Shown here piece after piece: positions 1-7,853 of a stretch of DNA of 64,000 nt. The notes below the pieces were generated by a model that made no database searches, was not told the origin of the DNA, and was given only the letters and a program-made list of their open reading frames with translations. The DNA is taken from the NCBI GenBank assembly GCA_023228245.1, contig JALOBN010000004.1:1-64000 (forward strand), written 5' to 3'. Source of the stretch: Candidatus Pacearchaeota archaeon (lineage in GTDB: Archaea > Nanoarchaeota > Nanoarchaeia > Pacearchaeales > GW2011-AR1). Position numbers and translations under genes: made by a program. The number at the start of each line of letters is the position of its first letter. Position 1 is the first letter of the stretch.

Positions 1-405
1 CGCTAGCAGGATCAACTAGATTTAAATAATTTCATATCTCCGTCGATAAAACGAAAATCAATTACGCATTTTCTTATGTAAGAAAGAAAATACTTCACAC
101 AAAATTCCTAATCCTTACTATTGGCTTGACAATCAAATATTAGAACTACAACTAAAATGACTACTTTTACATACATCATACTTTAATGTTACAATTGTAT
201 ATCTTAAAGTACTCATTCTAATTACAAATTCTTCAGAAAAAAGAGATTTATAAATGTTTCTGACGATTTTGTCGTCGGTAAAATAAAATTTCTTCCTCGG
301 ATTTTTATTTTTTTTAATTCAGCGTCGGTGAATTTTATTTTCAAAAAATTTATTTTAGAAATTATTTTTCAAAATATATTTAATCTTTCATTTGCTAAAT
401 TGTTT
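1..405. other. Intergenic region at the window edge, with a promoter
   Basis: No convincing gene lies here. The first 29 bases could be the end of a plus-strand gene that starts outside the window: the third frame reads LAGSTRFK followed by TAA at 27-29, and the second frame ends at TAG 17-19. The rest is AT-rich. A TATA-like box, TTTATAAA, sits at 247-254 and would place a start site near 278, ahead of the phosphoesterase gene. A short inverted repeat, GACGA with TCGTC, follows at about 262-277. Confidence 0.5.
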
Positions 406-861
406 ATGTCTATTCTTCAATATAAAAAAAAGAGAAATTTAAAAAATAGTAAAGAACTAGAAGGAAAAATAAAAAAAGAGAAATCTCCGACGCTGAAGAA
501 TTTAATTTTTGTAATTCATGAACATCACGCTTCACATTTGCATTGGGATTTACGATTAGAATCCGACGGTGTTTTGAAATCTTGGGCAGTCCCAAAAATT
601 CCTCCAGAAATAAAAAATGAAAAACGATTAGCAATTCAAGTCGAAGATCATCCTCTTGCTTACGCAAAATTTCATGGAATAATTCCTGAAGGAAATTACG
701 GCGCAGGTGAAGTAAACATTTGGGACAGTGGAAAATATAATTTAATTGAAAAACAATCTAAGAAAATTATTTTTGAATTGCACGGAAAAAAATTGAAAGG
801 AAAATATTGTTTGATAAAAATAAATTACAGAAAAAATAATTGGCTTTTCTTTAAAATTTAA
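406..861 (+). CDS. LigD-type DNA 3'-phosphoesterase domain protein, stand-alone
   Basis: This is the 3'-phosphoesterase domain that trims 3'-phosphate or ribonucleotide ends before joining, known from bacterial LigD and from free-standing archaeal proteins. In the 151-residue product the metal-binding block HHASHLHWDLRLE lies at 40-52, EDHPLAYAKFHG at 80-91 and IPEGNYGAGEV at 93-103, all family hallmarks. No ligase or polymerase domain is attached and no ligase gene is nearby. I chose ATG 406. The frame is open further upstream, and GTG 328 is an alternative that adds 26 hydrophobic residues unlike the family. The stop overlaps the stop of the convergent gene that follows. The last 76 bases belong to an 80-bp direct repeat. 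Confidence 0.88.
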   Translation: MSILQYKKKRNLKNSKELEGKIKKEKSPTLKNLIFVIHEHHASHLHWDLRLESDGVLKSWAVPKIPPEIKNEKRLAIQVEDHPLAYAKFHGIIPEGNYGAGEVNIWDSGKYNLIEKQSKKIIFELHGKKLKGKYCLIKINYRKNNWLFFKI

Positions 862-865
862 TCGT
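786..865. repeat. 80-bp direct repeat, copy 1 (3' end of the phosphoesterase gene)
   Basis: This stretch is identical, base for base, to 1134-1213. It covers the last 25 codons and stop of the phosphoesterase gene and the last codon and stop of the convergent 71-residue gene. The two copies lie 348 bp apart. Confidence 0.95.
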
Positions 866-1073
866 GTTCTTCAAATACTTTTCTAAATTTCTCAAAATTT
901 TGAAACATCCCTCTTGTTTCTAAAATCTTTTTTCTTTGTTCTGGTTTCTTTCTATAAAAACTCTCACTCACTTCTCTTAAAAGAGAAACTTCATCATCAC
1001 TCGCCTTGGGATTATTTCTTCTATATTCCTCACAAATTTTTTTAACTTTTATCCCATAACCTTTATCTTCCAT
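858..1073 (-). CDS. Small charged protein of unknown function, 71 aa
   Basis: I do not recognise this protein. It is rich in Lys, Glu and Arg, predicted helical, and has no cysteine cluster or membrane segment; short pieces are KVKKICEEYRRNNPKASDDE and SFYRKKPEQRKKIL. It starts at ATG 1073. Its stop overlaps the stop of the phosphoesterase gene on the other strand by two bases. The gene occupies nearly all of the 268-bp segment enclosed by the two 80-bp direct repeats, so it probably arrived, or was duplicated, as a unit. The last codon (Asp) and stop fall inside repeat copy 1. Confidence 0.6.
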   Translation of the reverse strand: MEDKGYGIKVKKICEEYRRNNPKASDDEVSLLREVSESFYRKKPEQRKKILETRGMFQNFEKFRKVFEEHD

Positions 1074-1133
1074 AAATATCTAAAGAAATCATTTGTTTTA
1101 AAATTTTCGGTAAGGGGTTTTACAATTTAATTT

Positions 1134-1213
1134 AAAAAAATTGAAAGGAAAATATTGTTTGATAAAAATAAATTACAGAAAAAATAATTGGCTTTTCTTT
1201 AAAATTTAATCGT
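1134..1213. repeat. 80-bp direct repeat, copy 2 (orphan copy of the phosphoesterase 3' end)
   Basis: Perfect second copy of 786-865. Here it encodes no phosphoesterase, because the upstream part of that gene is missing. It supplies the last codon and stop of the minus-strand 115-residue gene. The ancestral order was probably phosphoesterase directly convergent with the 115-residue gene, later split by the segment at 866-1133. Confidence 0.95.
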
Positions 1214-1553
1214 TGTCTACTAAATTTCCTAAATATTCTAATCTAAGTCCTTTTAATTTTCCGGACATTACAATTAAAGTCTGTCTTTGTAAAAATGAAA
1301 ATTCTTTTCCTTCATAACTAGATTCTTTTTCATATAAAACTTTTTTGCCTTTTAATTCGTTTTGTAATCTTTTTTCTTCAAGGGGGTTGTTTTGAATATA
1401 ATCAAGAGGGATGGAAGCAAAAATATACTTCCGGGTCCAAGGATGGATTATTTCTATTTTTAATCCTAATTTTTCATAGATTTTTCCGAATCCAATAACT
1501 TTAATTTTTGGATCTATTCTCAGATCTGTAACTTTTCCTTCTAATTTAAACAT
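1206..1553 (-). CDS. Hypothetical protein, 115 aa
   Basis: The function is unknown. The product is soluble and basic, with alternating hydrophobic stretches such as KVIGFGKIYEKLGLKIEIIH that suggest a small beta-rich fold, followed by YIFASIPLDYI and a charged C-terminal half. There are no cysteines. It starts at ATG 1553, divergently from the zinc-ribbon gene at 1676, with which it shares a 122-bp intergenic region. Its final Asp codon and stop lie in repeat copy 2. Confidence 0.6.
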   Translation of the reverse strand: MFKLEGKVTDLRIDPKIKVIGFGKIYEKLGLKIEIIHPWTRKYIFASIPLDYIQNNPLEEKRLQNELKGKKVLYEKESSYEGKEFSFLQRQTLIVMSGKLKGLRLEYLGNLVDND

Positions 1554-1675
1554 AATTTTTCAATCTACTTTTTACTTTTAAATATGATTACAACTCAAGA
1601 TATAGATTTTAACTTTACTATAGATAATTTTTTATCCAACAAAATATTTAAAAATAAAATTTTCTATTATTATTT

Positions 1676-1909
1676 ATGGATGCAAACTTTTTACAAAAGC
1701 AGATGAATGAACTTCAAAGTAATGCGTCAAATAATTCCTCTTTTCAGGAAGCACTTGGAAAATTATTTTCAGGACGTGCTGGATACAAGCCAGTAATCGA
1801 AACAAAACAAATTATAATTCAATGTAAGGGTTGCGGAAAAATTCTTGAAGACACACAAAAATTCTGTGATGAATGCGGAACAAAAGTTGAACTTCCTAAG
1901 AAAAATTAA
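1676..1909 (+). CDS. Small zinc-ribbon protein, 77 aa
   Basis: The C-terminal half carries two CxxC knuckles, CKGCGK at 50-55 and CDECGT at 64-69, that should bind one zinc ion as in the zinc-ribbon families. The N-terminal 40 residues are a polar helix (MDANFLQKQMNELQSNASNN) of unknown role. A TATA-like stretch (AATATTTAAAAAT, about 1642-1655) lies roughly 25 bases before ATG 1676, so the mRNA is probably leaderless. The target of the protein is unknown. Confidence 0.75.
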   Translation: MDANFLQKQMNELQSNASNNSSFQEALGKLFSGRAGYKPVIETKQIIIQCKGCGKILEDTQKFCDECGTKVELPKKN

Positions 1910-1912
1910 TTT

Positions 1913-2287
1913 TTATTTCCCGTTACATCCAATTTCATTATACATTTTTTCAGCAAGTTCATCTAAACTTTTTCTTTCTTCATTTGAGATTTTTTCATAC
2001 ATAGATATCATCTTATTGTCAAATTCGTAATAGCGAAGATCTGGTGCTTGCACAGATAGTAATTTTGAATATTGAAGATTAAATAAATCTTGTTCAACTT
2101 CTTCACTAAACTGAGATATTGGGCTTCCTTCAAATCGAATATATCCTAATATCGCAGGAAATTCTTTTTTATTATTAAGTAAAAAATTAGTTAATCTTCT
2201 TCTATCAAAACAAGGTGACTTCCCTTTAATATTTACACATAAATTAGTAAATGATGCAAATAATTTATCTAAAGGTAAATCTTCCAT
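1913..2287 (-). CDS. Hypothetical protein, 124 aa
   Basis: I do not recognise this soluble protein. It opens with MEDLPLDKLFASFTNLCVNI and contains a basic patch (CFDRRRLTNFLLNNKKEFP) followed by helical segments rich in Glu and Ser, ending EMYNEIGCNGK-like. It starts at ATG 2287, 34 bases downstream of the uS2 stop, so it may be the last gene of the enolase-uS2 transcript. It converges on the zinc-ribbon gene with a 3-base gap. Confidence 0.6.
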   Translation of the reverse strand: MEDLPLDKLFASFTNLCVNIKGKSPCFDRRRLTNFLLNNKKEFPAILGYIRFEGSPISQFSEEVEQDLFNLQYSKLLSVQAPDLRYYEFDNKMISMYEKISNEERKSLDELAEKMYNEIGCNGK

Positions 2288-2321
2288 TAATTAAAGAAAT
2301 AAAATTAACTTATAAAAATTG

Positions 2322-3176
2322 TTATACTCCGAATTCAGCGTCGACTCTTTCTACTTTCTTTCTCGGTTTCTCTTCAACTTCCATTCCCTCTTCGCTAACC
2401 CACCATTCTAAATCAGGAACTTCAACTTCCATTCCTCTAGCTTTACAATAGCCTCTTGCAAGTAAGTAAAAGATTATTCCTAAACTCTTCGCACTTTTAT
2501 TATTTCCAATAACTATTTTATCTGCACCCTGTGCAAAATTATTTGTGTCGCAAATCATCAAAACTTTTTTGTGAACATTTTGAGTGTCAGTCATTGCATT
2601 TTTATCAAGCCAAGAATCCGTTACAATTGTTAATTCATTCTCGACAAAATCTGGAAGTGCAGTGTTAGTTAAAATTCCAGCGGGATATTTTTTTGTGAAA
2701 ACTTTTATTCCTGTAAGTTTAGAAAACATATTTGCAGCTCTCCAGCCAGTCTGTCTTTTACAAGCAAGTATCACATCTTCAGGATTAAATTTTGCTAAAT
2801 ATTCTATTCCTTCTTTCAGTTTCTCGTCGATAATATCTGTATTAAAAATTGCAAGTCCGTCTGCTCTTCTTCTGTAAACAAACTGTTTCATTATCGGTGT
2901 AACAACTCTCGTTCCAATGTAAATTCCTGTCTTAACATATTCTTCAAGAGGAACAAGCATATCTGTTCTTTTTTTGACTTTAACTTTTTCTTTCAAATCT
3001 TCTGTAATTGCAACATCAACTTTTCCAGAAAGCTCTTTAACTTTCTCAAGAAGTTTTTTCTTTTTCTCTTCAAGTTCCTTCGCTGCAATTGTTGATTCTG
3101 CTTCTGCAGCTTTCTCTAATTCTTTTCCTTGCAACTCTTCGTTCTCTTCAGAATTTTCGCTTTTTTTTCTTGGCAT
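2322..3176 (-). CDS. rps2: Ribosomal protein uS2
   Basis: Component of the small ribosomal subunit. The conserved core runs from about residue 80 to 255 with the archaeal/eukaryotic signatures GIYIGTRVVTPIMKQFVYRR, ADGLAIFNTDIIDEKL, TKKYPAGILTNTALP and NNKSAKSLGIIFYLLARGY. A lysine- and glutamate-rich N-terminal extension of about 70 residues precedes the core. It starts at ATG 3176. Enolase lies upstream on the same strand, separated by one unknown zinc-finger gene; archaeal genomes commonly keep enolase and uS2 together with RpoK, which is also close here at 5.4 kb. Confidence 0.97.
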   Translation of the reverse strand: MPRKKSENSEENEELQGKELEKAAEAESTIAAKELEEKKKKLLEKVKELSGKVDVAITEDLKEKVKVKKRTDMLVPLEEYVKTGIYIGTRVVTPIMKQFVYRRRADGLAIFNTDIIDEKLKEGIEYLAKFNPEDVILACKRQTGWRAANMFSKLTGIKVFTKKYPAGILTNTALPDFVENELTIVTDSWLDKNAMTDTQNVHKKVLMICDTNNFAQGADKIVIGNNKSAKSLGIIFYLLARGYCKARGMEVEVPDLEWWVSEEGMEVEEKPRKKVERVDAEFGV

Positions 3177-3220
3177 AATAATTCAGAGAAAAGTATATTT
3201 TTAAAGGTTTTCAATTTAAC

Positions 3221-3700
3221 TTAGATTGTAAAAGGAGTGTTCATTCTCTTATGAAAATTCTCCCCTTCTTTAAAAGTTAATGGTCTCTGATAACTATCAC
3301 TACATCTTGGACATGTTCCATTCACCATGGTTCCTTCCGTTCCAGAACTTATATATTCAGTATTTTTATCAAATTTATGTCCATGTTCTTCACAATAATT
3401 TATTTTTTCACAATAATTTACTAATCCTATTTTTTCGTTTATCTTCATTATAAGGTAATCTTGAATAGTTATCTCTTCTTTGAACAGTTGAATATCTTTG
3501 TTCTTGTAAGCTATTTTTGCTAATAATCCGTTCAGGCTTTTTCTGCATTTTACTTCTTCATCTTTATGGTGTTGATAATCTAAAAGTTCTGTTTCAGTAG
3601 GTTGAATTTCTCCATTTTCTATTTGGGTAATTATCTCTTCGGCTTCTTTTATTGTAGAATATTTTCCTCTAAAAAAATAATATTTACGTTCTTCTATCAT
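3221..3700 (-). CDS. Hypothetical protein with a zinc-finger-like C-terminus, 159 aa
   Basis: No family recognised. The N-terminal 90 residues look like a long helical region (YSTIKEAEEIITQIENGE onwards). The C-terminal part has Cys and His residues spaced like a treble-clef or zinc ribbon: CEKINYCEEHGHKF, then NGTCPRCSDSY, in which CPRC is the clearest knuckle. I chose ATG 3700 over the longer TTG start at 3721 because an A/T-rich box (ATATTTAAAA) lies about 25 bases upstream of it. It sits between enolase and uS2, an unusual insertion into a conserved gene pair. Confidence 0.65.
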   Translation of the reverse strand: MIEERKYYFFRGKYSTIKEAEEIITQIENGEIQPTETELLDYQHHKDEEVKCRKSLNGLLAKIAYKNKDIQLFKEEITIQDYLIMKINEKIGLVNYCEKINYCEEHGHKFDKNTEYISSGTEGTMVNGTCPRCSDSYQRPLTFKEGENFHKRMNTPFTI

Positions 3701-3745
3701 AAAAAGAGAATCTTTTTCCAAATTTTAAATATTTGTATTCTAAAA

Positions 3746-4897
3746 TTATTTTAAACTTTTTTCAATCTCAATCAATCGTTTTATCTTTTTTTCCCTTTCA
3801 ATTCCTGTAATTCCACATTTCAAAAAGTCAGCCTGAAACCCAAAAGCTAAATCTGCAAGAATAGTTTCTTCTGTTTCCCCACTTCGATGTGAAAAAACAA
3901 TTTTAATATCATTCTTCTTCGCCAACTCGCAGACTTCTTTTACTTCCACAAGCGAACCAATCTGGTTGGGTTTTACAATAATTGCATTAATACTTTTCAT
4001 TTTTATCGCTTTATCCAACCTTTTCAAATTTGTCGTAGTCAAATCGTCTCCGACAATTAATGTGTTAGGAAATATTTTTAAAAGTTTTGCAAAACTTTCA
4101 AAATCATTTTCATCAAACGGGTCTTCCAAATAAAAAATATTAAAATTTTTTATAAGATTGCTAAGATAAGCAAAATGTTCTTCGTTGTCTCTTTTGAATT
4201 TTGGATTTTGATAATCATATTTTTTTCTTTTGTAAAAACTGGAAGCAGCAGCGTCGATACCAAGGGGAATTCCTATTCTTTTCAAAATCTCCAAAATTTC
4301 TTTTTCATTCAGAGAAGTCATCCAGGCATCTTCATCATTTTTTCTTCCGTCAAATTTATTGTCCGACTCTTCAAGAATTTCTTTTATTACTTTCTTTTTT
4401 TCTTTATTTATTTCAAAAGATTTTTCAATATTTTTTATATCTGGAATTAATAAAAATTCTTGGAAATCCGGTTTTCTTTCAGAAGAAGAATGTTTTCCTC
4501 CTCCAATGCAATTCCCAACAAGACGCGGAAATTTTTTCCCTCCCCCAATTAATTCCCAAACTTCTTTTTTCTTTTCCTTAGCAATCGCTTTCAAAATTGC
4601 AGATTCAAATGCAAACAAAGTATTCGCGCCAATTTGTTTATCGGTAATATCTTCAACAGTCCGTAAATCATCAAATTTTTCAATTTCCTCGTCGGAAAAA
4701 TACTCTCCAATTTCTTTTATTGTTTTGATATCGTGTTCAATATTTTTTACATAAGATTTTGCTTCGTATTTTCCAGTAGATTTTCCTGTAGGAGACGACG
4801 CAGAAAATTCTCCAACATTAGTTTTGATAGAAACAAGAATCGTTTTTTCTTTTCGCGAATCTAAAATCGTCTTTGCTGAAATATTTTTAATTAACAT
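3746..4897 (-). CDS. eno: Enolase (phosphopyruvate hydratase), short form
   Basis: Converts 2-phosphoglycerate to phosphoenolpyruvate in central carbon metabolism. The product has 383 residues, against about 420 in typical enolases. Active-site elements are visible in order: SSPTGKSTGKYEA near the N-terminus, GGGKHSSSERKPDFQEFLLI (substrate loop His and Glu), GIDAAASSFY (metal Asp), YLEDPFDEND (metal Glu), VGDDL (metal Asp), VKPNQIGS (catalytic Lys), FSHRSGETEET and the C-terminal FLKCGITGIER. The usual DEGGFAPN loop is replaced by NDEDAWMTS and several surface segments are shortened. All key residues seem present, so activity is likely. Confidence 0.95.
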   Translation of the reverse strand: MLIKNISAKTILDSRKEKTILVSIKTNVGEFSASSPTGKSTGKYEAKSYVKNIEHDIKTIKEIGEYFSDEEIEKFDDLRTVEDITDKQIGANTLFAFESAILKAIAKEKKKEVWELIGGGKKFPRLVGNCIGGGKHSSSERKPDFQEFLLIPDIKNIEKSFEINKEKKKVIKEILEESDNKFDGRKNDEDAWMTSLNEKEILEILKRIGIPLGIDAAASSFYKRKKYDYQNPKFKRDNEEHFAYLSNLIKNFNIFYLEDPFDENDFESFAKLLKIFPNTLIVGDDLTTTNLKRLDKAIKMKSINAIIVKPNQIGSLVEVKEVCELAKKNDIKIVFSHRSGETEETILADLAFGFQADFLKCGITGIEREKKIKRLIEIEKSLK

Positions 4898-4928
4898 AAA
4901 TAAGAAAATGGGTTATTCTATAAAAATC

Positions 4929-4936
4929 TTTATATA
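4929..4936 (+). promoter_or_regulatory. TATA-like box for the gene at 4959
   Basis: TTTATATA (within CTTTATATACC) lies 22 bases before ATG 4959. In archaea transcription begins about 25 bases after the box, so the mRNA would start at or next to the ATG. This spacing rules out the longer reading frame that opens at 4824 inside the enolase gene. Confidence 0.6.
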
Positions 4937-4958
4937 CCTTCAGAATAAAAATTATATT

Positions 4959-5288
4959 ATGGAAATATCTGATAAAGTTAATGTAAACAAACTAGTTGGA
5001 AAAAAAATATTTTTATTAACAAATAATAGGTGGGAAGAAGGAGCTGTATATACTTCAAATAAATTTGATTATCAATTTTTATATTTTATTTTTAGCAATT
5101 GTATCGGTTCAATTTCTGTCGGAGAAATGGAATTAAAGAAACACGGAAAAGATTGTTTTGAACTTCAAGAAAAAACAGGAATTACTTTTTATCATGGAGG
5201 AAAGAATCCATTCAGTATGGGGAAGAAACCAGATTGGGAATATATAACTTTAAGAAATTTTTTGAATTCAGCTATAAATCAAAATTAA
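4959..5288 (+). CDS. Hypothetical protein, 109 aa
   Basis: The function is unknown. The product begins MEISDKVNVNKLVGKKIFLL and looks like a small beta-barrel or SH3-like fold (KIFLLTNNRWEEGAVYTSN), followed by a charged region and ending WEYITLRNFLNSAINQN. I chose ATG 4959 from the TATA spacing; the frame extends upstream to 4824 but that part lies antisense to enolase. It is a single plus-strand gene between two minus-strand housekeeping operons. Confidence 0.6.
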   Translation: MEISDKVNVNKLVGKKIFLLTNNRWEEGAVYTSNKFDYQFLYFIFSNCIGSISVGEMELKKHGKDCFELQEKTGITFYHGGKNPFSMGKKPDWEYITLRNFLNSAINQN

Positions 5289-5372
5289 TAACATTTTTCA
5301 AATTATCTTAATTTAAACAAGCTAAATTTTTTTAGATTAATTTTATCCTAAACTATATTTACTAATAAATTA

Positions 5373-5744
5373 TTATTCGCCTTCGTTTTCGCCAGCGTCT
5401 TCATCCATCTCTTCGTCGTCGGGATTTGCAAGTTCCATTATTTCTCCGCCCTCGACAATTTCCGAAACTTCTGCAGCTTCTTTATTTTCAACACCTTGAT
5501 CTGAAATTTTTCTTTCTGTTGCTCTTTTCAATTTTTCTTCTCTCTTCATTGGGAAAGGTCGTTTAATAGAAATCGGAAGAATATCTGAATTCAATTCAAC
5601 TTCTGCAATTTTAAGAGCATCATAATTAATTTTTTCCAAATCTTCTTTTTCAATTTTAATCAGCAACGGTGCGTTCATAGAAATCTGCAAAGCTCTTGCT
5701 CCAAGAATCCTTGCCTTCTCATATTTTGAAAAACCTTCTAACAT
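5373..5744 (-). CDS. rpoK: DNA-directed RNA polymerase subunit K (Rpb6 homologue)
   Basis: Small assembly subunit of archaeal RNA polymerase that clamps the largest subunit. Residues 5-60 carry the family signature (FSKYEKARILGARALQISMN, then APLLIKIE and a basic loop PISIKRPFPMKREEK). Archaeal RpoK is usually 55-90 residues long; this one has 123, because of an acidic tail of about 45 residues that ends in a run of Asp and Glu (DDEEMDEDAGENEGE). It follows Rrp42 by one base in the same operon. Confidence 0.93.
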   Translation of the reverse strand: MLEGFSKYEKARILGARALQISMNAPLLIKIEKEDLEKINYDALKIAEVELNSDILPISIKRPFPMKREEKLKRATERKISDQGVENKEAAEVSEIVEGGEIMELANPDDEEMDEDAGENEGE

Positions 5745-5745
5745 T

Positions 5746-6543
5746 TTATTTTAAACTATTCTCAATTTTATTTAATATATCTTTCTCTGTTTTCTCAATC
5801 AAATCAATTACTTTATTAAATTCTTCTATTGACAATTCTTTTGCGTTTCCTTTCTGCAAGGAATGGACTGTTCCGTCGGCAAGACACATTGTAACTCTCG
5901 TCTCACTGATATCTTCTTCTTCTCTTGTTGGATCAACAACTAAACTATCGCCAATTTTATGAACCGTAAGTGAAATCGGCATTGCTTTTTTCAATGGAAT
6001 ATTTTTTCCTGAACTTTCGTGATAATCTGTTCTACCCGTTTCTTCATCAAATTTTGGAACTTTCGCATTTCGCAAAGCAGCAACGGCACCAATTCCTGCA
6101 GCGTCAAGCAAGTTTCCGTCGTCGTTAATTGTGTAAATATCAACATAAACTGTCCAAACTTTTTCGCCTTCTTTGATACATAATTTATCCAATTCAATAA
6201 AATGACTTTCTCTAATTCCTCTGTCAATAACTCTTGCAAGTTCAATTGAATCAAATTGTGGCGGACCTAAATCAATTCTTGGAGAACTCAAAGGTAAAAA
6301 TTCTGCAGTAACCATTAAATTTCCTTCTCCTGCTGAATCTGCGTAAGGTGTTCCAACATCCATCTTTACACCTACGAGAACTTCTGTATTTCCTATTTTA
6401 ACTCGCGCACTTCCTTCTGCATTTTTTGAAACTCCTGTCTCAATTATTAATTCTCTAAACTCGTCAGGTTTTCTTCCGTCAAATCTTTTTCCCTGTGATA
6501 AATATTCTCTAATTCTTTCTGCTGTTAAATCTGATGTTATCAT
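5746..6543 (-). CDS. rrp42: Exosome complex subunit Rrp42
   Basis: Non-catalytic RNase PH-fold partner of Rrp41 in the hexameric ring of the archaeal RNA exosome. Family features: GKRFDGRKPDEFRELIIE near the N-terminus, GSARVKIGNTEVLVGVK, EFLPLSSPRIDLGPP, SIELARVIDRGIRESHFIEL, and VDIYTINDDGNLLDAAGIGA. The length of 265 residues is normal. It overlaps the 105-residue gene upstream by 4 bases and is followed by rpoK, so it is translated from the long proteasome/exosome transcript. Confidence 0.96.
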   Translation of the reverse strand: MITSDLTAERIREYLSQGKRFDGRKPDEFRELIIETGVSKNAEGSARVKIGNTEVLVGVKMDVGTPYADSAGEGNLMVTAEFLPLSSPRIDLGPPQFDSIELARVIDRGIRESHFIELDKLCIKEGEKVWTVYVDIYTINDDGNLLDAAGIGAVAALRNAKVPKFDEETGRTDYHESSGKNIPLKKAMPISLTVHKIGDSLVVDPTREEEDISETRVTMCLADGTVHSLQKGNAKELSIEEFNKVIDLIEKTEKDILNKIENSLK

Positions 6544-6857
6544 TGTTTCATTCCCCCGATACTGGTCATTCTTTTTTCTAATTTATTAAATTTAATTTTA
6601 TCTTTTCTTGCTAATTTTTCTGCTTTATGATATGACATAGTTTTTTTATTTGAACAAAAATAAAATCCATTTGAAGAATTAAAAACTTCATGACACATAT
6701 ACCCTTCAAAACAATCTTGAGTTGAATGAACTAATGCATCATTAACTTTTGTGACATAATCTTCTTTGGAAATTTCTGGGTTTTTACATTGGGGGTTCTG
6801 ACAATATAATTTAATTTCTTCTTGCTCTTGTTTTTTGAATATATTTAGTAAACTCAT
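6540..6857 (-). CDS. Cys-rich small protein inside the exosome operon, 105 aa
   Basis: I do not recognise it. It has six cysteines arranged as CQNPQCKNPEISKED near residue 19, then DCFEGYMCHEVF and FYFCSNKKTMSYHKAEKLAR, compatible with one or two zinc sites, followed by a basic C-terminus. It overlaps both neighbours by 4 bases (rrp41 upstream, rrp42 downstream), so it is co-translated with the exosome ring subunits. A role linked to the exosome is only an inference from position. Confidence 0.72.
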   Translation of the reverse strand: MSLLNIFKKQEQEEIKLYCQNPQCKNPEISKEDYVTKVNDALVHSTQDCFEGYMCHEVFNSSNGFYFCSNKKTMSYHKAEKLARKDKIKFNKLEKRMTSIGGMKQ

Positions 6858-7597
6858 TGTTCTTCTCCTACTTTTTTCAAAGCTTTAACTTGTTCGTCAT
6901 GAATTTGTTTTGAAGCATCTTTTGCAAGTTGAATTGCTTCTTTCAATTGTTTCGTGCTAATCTGTCCATCTAATTGAATATGACTAATTTTACCGTCGCC
7001 AGTCAAAGTTATTGGAATATCTGTTGGTCCTTCTCCTTCTTCCCAATCTTCTTCTGCTTTTATTAAATCTGTAACAAGTTGTTTGTCTAACTTTCCGATT
7101 GAAACACTTTGAACTAAACTTTTCATTGGAATTCCAGCGTGAGCCAAAGCCATTGCAGCAGCATTAATTCCTGCACATCTTGTAGAAGCATTTGCTTGCA
7201 AAATATTAATATGAACATCCACAACTTGTCCTGCAAAATCATCAATCATTACAACTGGTTGCAAAGCCCATTCAGTTATTTTAGAAATTTCTGTACTTCT
7301 TCTTGAAGGTCCCGGTCTTATTCTTTCATTTACTGAAAAACTTAACATATTGTAAGTGCATCTCAAAGTTCCTTTTTCTGGATTTTGTGAATGTTGCGGA
7401 TGCATTTTTTTTGGTCCGTAAACTGCAGCAATAGCGACGGTGTCACCGAATCCGAAAATTGCACTTCCGTCGGCATTTGGAACAACTCCAACTTTTGCAG
7501 TGATTTTTCTAAGTTCGTTAACTTTTCTTCCGTCTGGTCTTTCAAACGATTTATTCGTTTGATTGGAAATCTCTGATTTACTTTTAAATTCTGTCAT
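6854..7597 (-). CDS. rrp41: Exosome complex subunit Rrp41, catalytic exoribonuclease
   Basis: Phosphorolytic 3'-5' exoribonuclease of the archaeal exosome ring. The signatures RPDGRKVNELRKITAKVGVV, DTVAIAAVYGPKKMHPQH, CTYNMLSFSVNERIRPGPSR and AGINAAAMALAHAGIPM are present, as is the acidic catalytic stretch EEDWEEGEGPTDIPITLT. The length of 247 residues matches the family. It overlaps the 105-residue gene downstream by 4 bases, and one base separates it from the 84-residue gene upstream. Confidence 0.97.
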   Translation of the reverse strand: MTEFKSKSEISNQTNKSFERPDGRKVNELRKITAKVGVVPNADGSAIFGFGDTVAIAAVYGPKKMHPQHSQNPEKGTLRCTYNMLSFSVNERIRPGPSRRSTEISKITEWALQPVVMIDDFAGQVVDVHINILQANASTRCAGINAAAMALAHAGIPMKSLVQSVSIGKLDKQLVTDLIKAEEDWEEGEGPTDIPITLTGDGKISHIQLDGQISTKQLKEAIQLAKDASKQIHDEQVKALKKVGEEQ

Positions 7598-7598
7598 A

Positions 7599-7853
7599 TT
7601 ATATTTCTAATACTGTTTCAATTGATTTAATTCTTTTGTCTTCATTTAAAATTTCTTTTTGTTTTTTTGCTAATTTTATAAAGAAACTTCTTTCTTGGGG
7701 AATGAACTGTAATATTTTGCAATCCAAACTATAAAGTTCCCCTATCATTGAATTTCCTTCGTAAAAACTCGATTTTATTAAATTAGTATCGTCATTATTT
7801 CTTTCACTAATTATTGTATACTTTGTTCCGTCTTGTACATCTTTAATTCCCAT
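7599..7853 (-). CDS. Small protein inside the exosome operon, 84 aa
   Basis: No family recognised. It is a soluble protein with a possible beta-hairpin start (DGTKYTIISERNNDDT), a middle hydrophobic part (GELYSLDCKILQFIPQ) and a helical, basic end (FFIKLAKKQKEILNEDKRIK). It is wedged between rrp4 (no gap upstream) and rrp41 (one base downstream), so it is almost certainly translated with them. No zinc motif or membrane segment is seen. Confidence 0.68.
   Translation of the reverse strand: MGIKDVQDGTKYTIISERNNDDTNLIKSSFYEGNSMIGELYSLDCKILQFIPQERSFFIKLAKKQKEILNEDKRIKSIETVLEI

Noticed and set aside
1..20. GCAGGATCAACT at the window start resembles the 3' end of 16S rRNA (GGATCACCT)
   Set aside because: Only about ten bases fit, the conserved stem before it is missing and the anti-Shine-Dalgarno CCTCC is absent. 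A gene end or chance is more likely.
4201..4754. Plus-strand open frames of 91-131 codons opposite enolase
   Set aside because: They are Phe-rich antisense shadows of a well-conserved gene with no promoter or family match.
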